Positions 5,312 through 7,035 of a stretch of DNA of 7,035 nucleotides are shown in pieces. Location of the stretch: NCBI GenBank assembly GCA_016869915.1, contig VGDA01000185.1, positions 1 to 7,035 of the forward strand, given 5' to 3'. The stretch is from Alphaproteobacteria bacterium (GTDB lineage: Bacteria; Pseudomonadota; Alphaproteobacteria; CACIAM-22H2). The translations under genes were made by a program, and so were the position numbers. Position 1 is the stretch's first letter, and every line of letters begins with the position of its first letter. The notes under the pieces are model-generated. The model did no database searches. It worked only from the letters and a program-made list of their open reading frames with translations, and was not told the origin of the DNA.

Positions 5312-5724
5312 GTGCACGCCATCCCCAGGAGGTTCCGATAGCGCCCCGTCCCAAGCGTAAGGCCCCGCCCGCCGCCGTCCGGTCGCTCGTCAAGGCGATC
5401 GAGGCATCGCTCGACGCCGACAAGGCGGAGAACATCGTGCGCATCCCGCTCGCCGGGAAGAGCTCGATCGCCGACTTCATGGTGATCGCCTCCGGCAGCA
5501 ACTCGCGCCAACTCGCCGCGATGGCCGACCACATCGTCGAGAAGCTCAAGGAGCGCGGCCGCGCGCACGTGCCGGTCGAGGGGCGCCAGCAGGGCGACTG
5601 GGTGCTGGTCGACGCGGGCGACGTGATCGTCCACCTGTTCCGGCCCGACGCGCGCAGCCACTACGCGCTCGAGAAGATGTGGCAGGCCGAGTTCGACGAG
5701 GAGGCCGGCGCTGCCGCCGGCTGA
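5308..5724 (+). CDS. rsfS: Ribosome silencing factor RsfS
   Basis: RsfS (Iojap/DUF143 family) binds ribosomal protein uL14 on the 50S subunit and blocks joining with 30S, lowering translation in starvation or stationary phase. From GTG 5308 the product is 138 residues. The core shows A-D-K-A-E-N-I-V at about 36-43, S-S-I-A-D-F-M-V-I-A-S-G-S-N-S-R-Q at about 52-68, V-E-G-R-Q-Q-G-D-W-V-L-V-D-A-G-D-V-I-V-H-L-F at about 90-111 and Y-A-L-E-K-M-W. The first roughly 25 residues are basic, Pro/Ala-rich and unlikely to be conserved. The GTG overlaps the nadD stop as GTGA. However, AGGAGGT lies at 5327-5333, 5 nt before an in-frame ATA (5338). The true start is therefore either GTG 5308 or, less conventionally, ATA 5338 (128 residues). 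Confidence 0.95.
   Translation: MSARHPQEVPIAPRPKRKAPPAAVRSLVKAIEASLDADKAENIVRIPLAGKSSIADFMVIASGSNSRQLAAMADHIVEKLKERGRAHVPVEGRQQGDWVLVDAGDVIVHLFRPDARSHYALEKMWQAEFDEEAGAAAG
5327..5333 (+). promoter_or_regulatory. Perfect Shine-Dalgarno inside the rsfS 5' end
   Basis: AGGAGGT is fully complementary to the ACCUCCU near the 3' end of 16S rRNA and is the strongest ribosome binding site in the window. It lies after the annotated GTG 5308. From its last G of AGGAGG there are 5 bases to ATA (5338-5340), which is in the rsfS frame. No ATG, GTG or TTG follows in frame before the conserved domain. Confidence 0.7.
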
Positions 5725-5736
5725 GCCGGGGGCGCG

Positions 5737-6201
5737 ATGCGGCTGACCATCGCCGCGGTCGGCCGGCTGCGCGGCGGCCCGCTCGCCGAGGCCTTCGCCG
5801 ACTATGCGGGGCGGCTGAAATCCGGACGCTGGACGCTCGACCTCGTCGAGGTCGAGGAGCGGCGCCGCCTGTCCGGCCCGGAGCTGGTGGCGCGCGAGGG
5901 CGAGCTGCTGCTCGCCGCCATCCCGCGCGGCGCCTTCGCGATCGCGCTCGACCCGCGCGGCGTCGCGCTCACGAGCGAGGACCTCGCCACGCGGCTCGGC
6001 CGGATGCGCGACGAGGGCTCGCCCGTTGCCTTCGCGATCGGCGGCGCGGACGGGCTCGACCCGTCGGTGCTGCGCGCGGCACGGCTCAGGCTGTCGCTCG
6101 GCGCGATGACCTGGCCGCACATGCTCGCGCGGGTGATGCTGGCCGAGCAGCTCTTCCGCGCGCAGTCGATCCTCTCGGGCCATCCCTACCACCGGGGCTG
6201 A
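5737..6201 (+). CDS. rlmH: 23S rRNA (pseudouridine1915-N3)-methyltransferase RlmH
   Basis: RlmH (YbeA, SPOUT superfamily) methylates pseudouridine 1915 in helix 69 of 23S rRNA on the assembled 70S ribosome, using S-adenosylmethionine. The 154-residue product has the normal length and begins MRLTIAAVGRLR. The C-terminal half carries the knotted SAM-binding core: LDPRG at 71-75, F-A-I-G-G-A-D-G at 99-106, S-L-G-A-M-T-W-P-H at 120-128, ARVMLAEQLFRA at 131-142, and the terminal HPYHRG at 149-154, where the family's conserved Tyr and His reach the substrate site. ATG 5737 lies 12 nt after the rsfS stop with only a G-rich stretch before it, breaking the run of GTGA overlaps. The rsfS-rlmH order is widespread and makes functional sense for late ribosome maturation. 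Confidence 0.96.
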   Translation: MRLTIAAVGRLRGGPLAEAFADYAGRLKSGRWTLDLVEVEERRRLSGPELVAREGELLLAAIPRGAFAIALDPRGVALTSEDLATRLGRMRDEGSPVAFAIGGADGLDPSVLRAARLRLSLGAMTWPHMLARVMLAEQLFRAQSILSGHPYHRG

Positions 6202-6204
6202 GGC

Positions 6205-7035
6205 ATGGAACTCTTCGAAGCGATCGCCATCCTCGAGGGCCTGCCCGGCGGGCTTGCCGCCGCCGCGCTCGCCACCGGCCTCGGCCTCGGCGCGCTCGGC
6301 GCGTGGCTCGCGATGCGCGGGCGCCTCGCGACGGAGCGTCGCGTCGCCGCGGAGCGGCTGCGCGCGCGCGAGGAGGCGGAGGCGCGGCTCGGGGATTCCT
6401 TCCGCGCGCTCTCCGCCGAGGCGCTGCAGCGGAACAACGCGATGTTCCTCGACCTCGCGCGCGAGCGCCTCGCCCAGGGCGAGCAGCGCGCGAGCGGCGA
6501 GCTCGAGCGCCGCGAGCAGGCGGTGGCGGCGCTGGTCGCGCCCGTGCGCGAGGCTCTGGAGAAGATGGACGCGCGCCTCGGCGAACTCGAGGCGCGGCGC
6601 GCGGGCGCCTTCGGCGAGCTCCGCGGCGAGGTCGAGCGCCTGGCGCAGGCGAGCGAGACTCTGCGCAGCGAGACCGCGCGGCTGGCGCAGTCGCTGCGCT
6701 CGCCAGTGGCGCGCGGGCGCTGGGGCGAGGTGCAGCTGCGCCGCGTCGTGGAGCTGGCCGGCATGCTGGCGCATTGCGACTTCGTCGAGCAGTCGACGAT
6801 CGGCGCGGAGCGCCGCATGCGGCCCGATATGATCGTGCGCCTTCCCGGCGGCAAGACGGTGGTGGTCGACGCCAAGGCGCCGCTCGAGGCCTATCTCGAC
6901 GCTGCGGAGACCGAGGATGAGGAGGCGCGGCGCGCGCGCCTGTTGCAGCACGCCGCCGACGTGAAGGGGCACATGCGCCGGCTAGCCGAGCGCGGCTATG
7001 CCGAGCAGTTCGACGAGGCGCCGGAATTCGTCGTC
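6205..7035 (+). CDS. rmuC: RmuC-family DNA recombination protein, 3' end cut off
   Basis: The frame starts at ATG 6205, 3 nt after the rlmH stop, and stays open for 277 codons to the right edge, so the C-terminus is missing. Residues about 13-37 form a hydrophobic, Gly/Ala/Leu-rich membrane anchor. Residues about 40-165 are a charged coiled-coil region rich in Arg, Glu and Ala. The RmuC core follows: G-R-W-G-E-V-Q-L at 171-178, R-P-D-M-I-V at 206-211 and V-D-A-K-A-P-L at 221-227. The Asp208 and Asp222-x-Lys224 arrangement fits the PD-(D/E)xK nuclease-like fold proposed for the family. The last bases encode E-F-V-V, leading into the family's conserved strand. RmuC is known for limiting DNA inversion at short inverted repeats; its biochemistry is poorly defined. 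The start has weak GGGG 7 nt upstream. Confidence 0.93.
   Translation, partial: MELFEAIAILEGLPGGLAAAALATGLGLGALGAWLAMRGRLATERRVAAERLRAREEAEARLGDSFRALSAEALQRNNAMFLDLARERLAQGEQRASGELERREQAVAALVAPVREALEKMDARLGELEARRAGAFGELRGEVERLAQASETLRSETARLAQSLRSPVARGRWGEVQLRRVVELAGMLAHCDFVEQSTIGAERRMRPDMIVRLPGGKTVVVDAKAPLEAYLDAAETEDEEARRARLLQHAADVKGHMRRLAERGYAEQFDEAPEFVV

Noticed and set aside
4954..6972. Very long minus-strand open frame (672 codons) across nadD, rsfS, rlmH and rmuC
   Set aside because: It is antisense to four well-recognised genes. Its translation is a low-complexity Arg/Ala/Gly/His mixture with no family features. Long antisense frames are expected when third positions are nearly all G or C, because stop codons become rare.

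Overview
This window looks like a chromosomal housekeeping region of a very GC-rich alphaproteobacterium. The evidence is the gene order rplU-rpmA / obg-proB-proA-nadD-rsfS-rlmH, the near-universal G or C at third codon positions, an Obg of 348 residues with no added C-terminal domain, and the alphaproteobacterial style of the L21, L27, ProA and RlmH sequences. A Rhodospirillales-like lineage is plausible, but I cannot prove it from the sequence alone.

Layout. Positions 1-271 (minus strand) hold the 5' part of a small SnoaL/NTF2-like protein gene, transcribed away from everything else. Positions 272-469 are a divergent intergenic region. It has a strong sigma70-type promoter (perfect TTGACA, 17-nt spacer, GATTAT), a 14-bp hairpin in the predicted rplU leader, and a small hairpin that contains the rplU Shine-Dalgarno sequence. 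Positions 470-1086 encode ribosomal proteins bL21 and bL27 and end in a textbook intrinsic terminator (1117-1153). Positions 1154-1216 are a short GC-rich leader in which I see no clear promoter or Shine-Dalgarno sequence. From 1217 to the right edge, seven plus-strand genes are packed tightly: obg, proB, proA, nadD, rsfS, rlmH and a partial rmuC.

How the genes work together. Four products belong to the large ribosomal subunit or its late maturation: bL21 and bL27 are structural, Obg is a 50S-assembly GTPase, RsfS binds uL14 and blocks subunit joining, and RlmH methylates 23S rRNA helix 69. proB and proA supply the first two steps of proline synthesis. nadD makes the dinucleotide of NAD. rmuC encodes a membrane-anchored nuclease-fold protein linked to limiting DNA rearrangement.

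The most notable structure is at the junctions. Four consecutive ones (obg/proB, proB/proA, proA/nadD, nadD/rsfS) are the same 4-base GTGA overlap, with a GTG start read out of the previous TGA stop. This suggests translational coupling along a single mRNA. The rsfS start has a further oddity: a perfect AGGAGGT sits 30 bases inside the GTG-initiated frame, 5 nt before an in-frame ATA. I see no mobile element, CRISPR array, tRNA, rRNA or defence-type system. Apart from the leader, junction and start-codon details, this is an ordinary core region.
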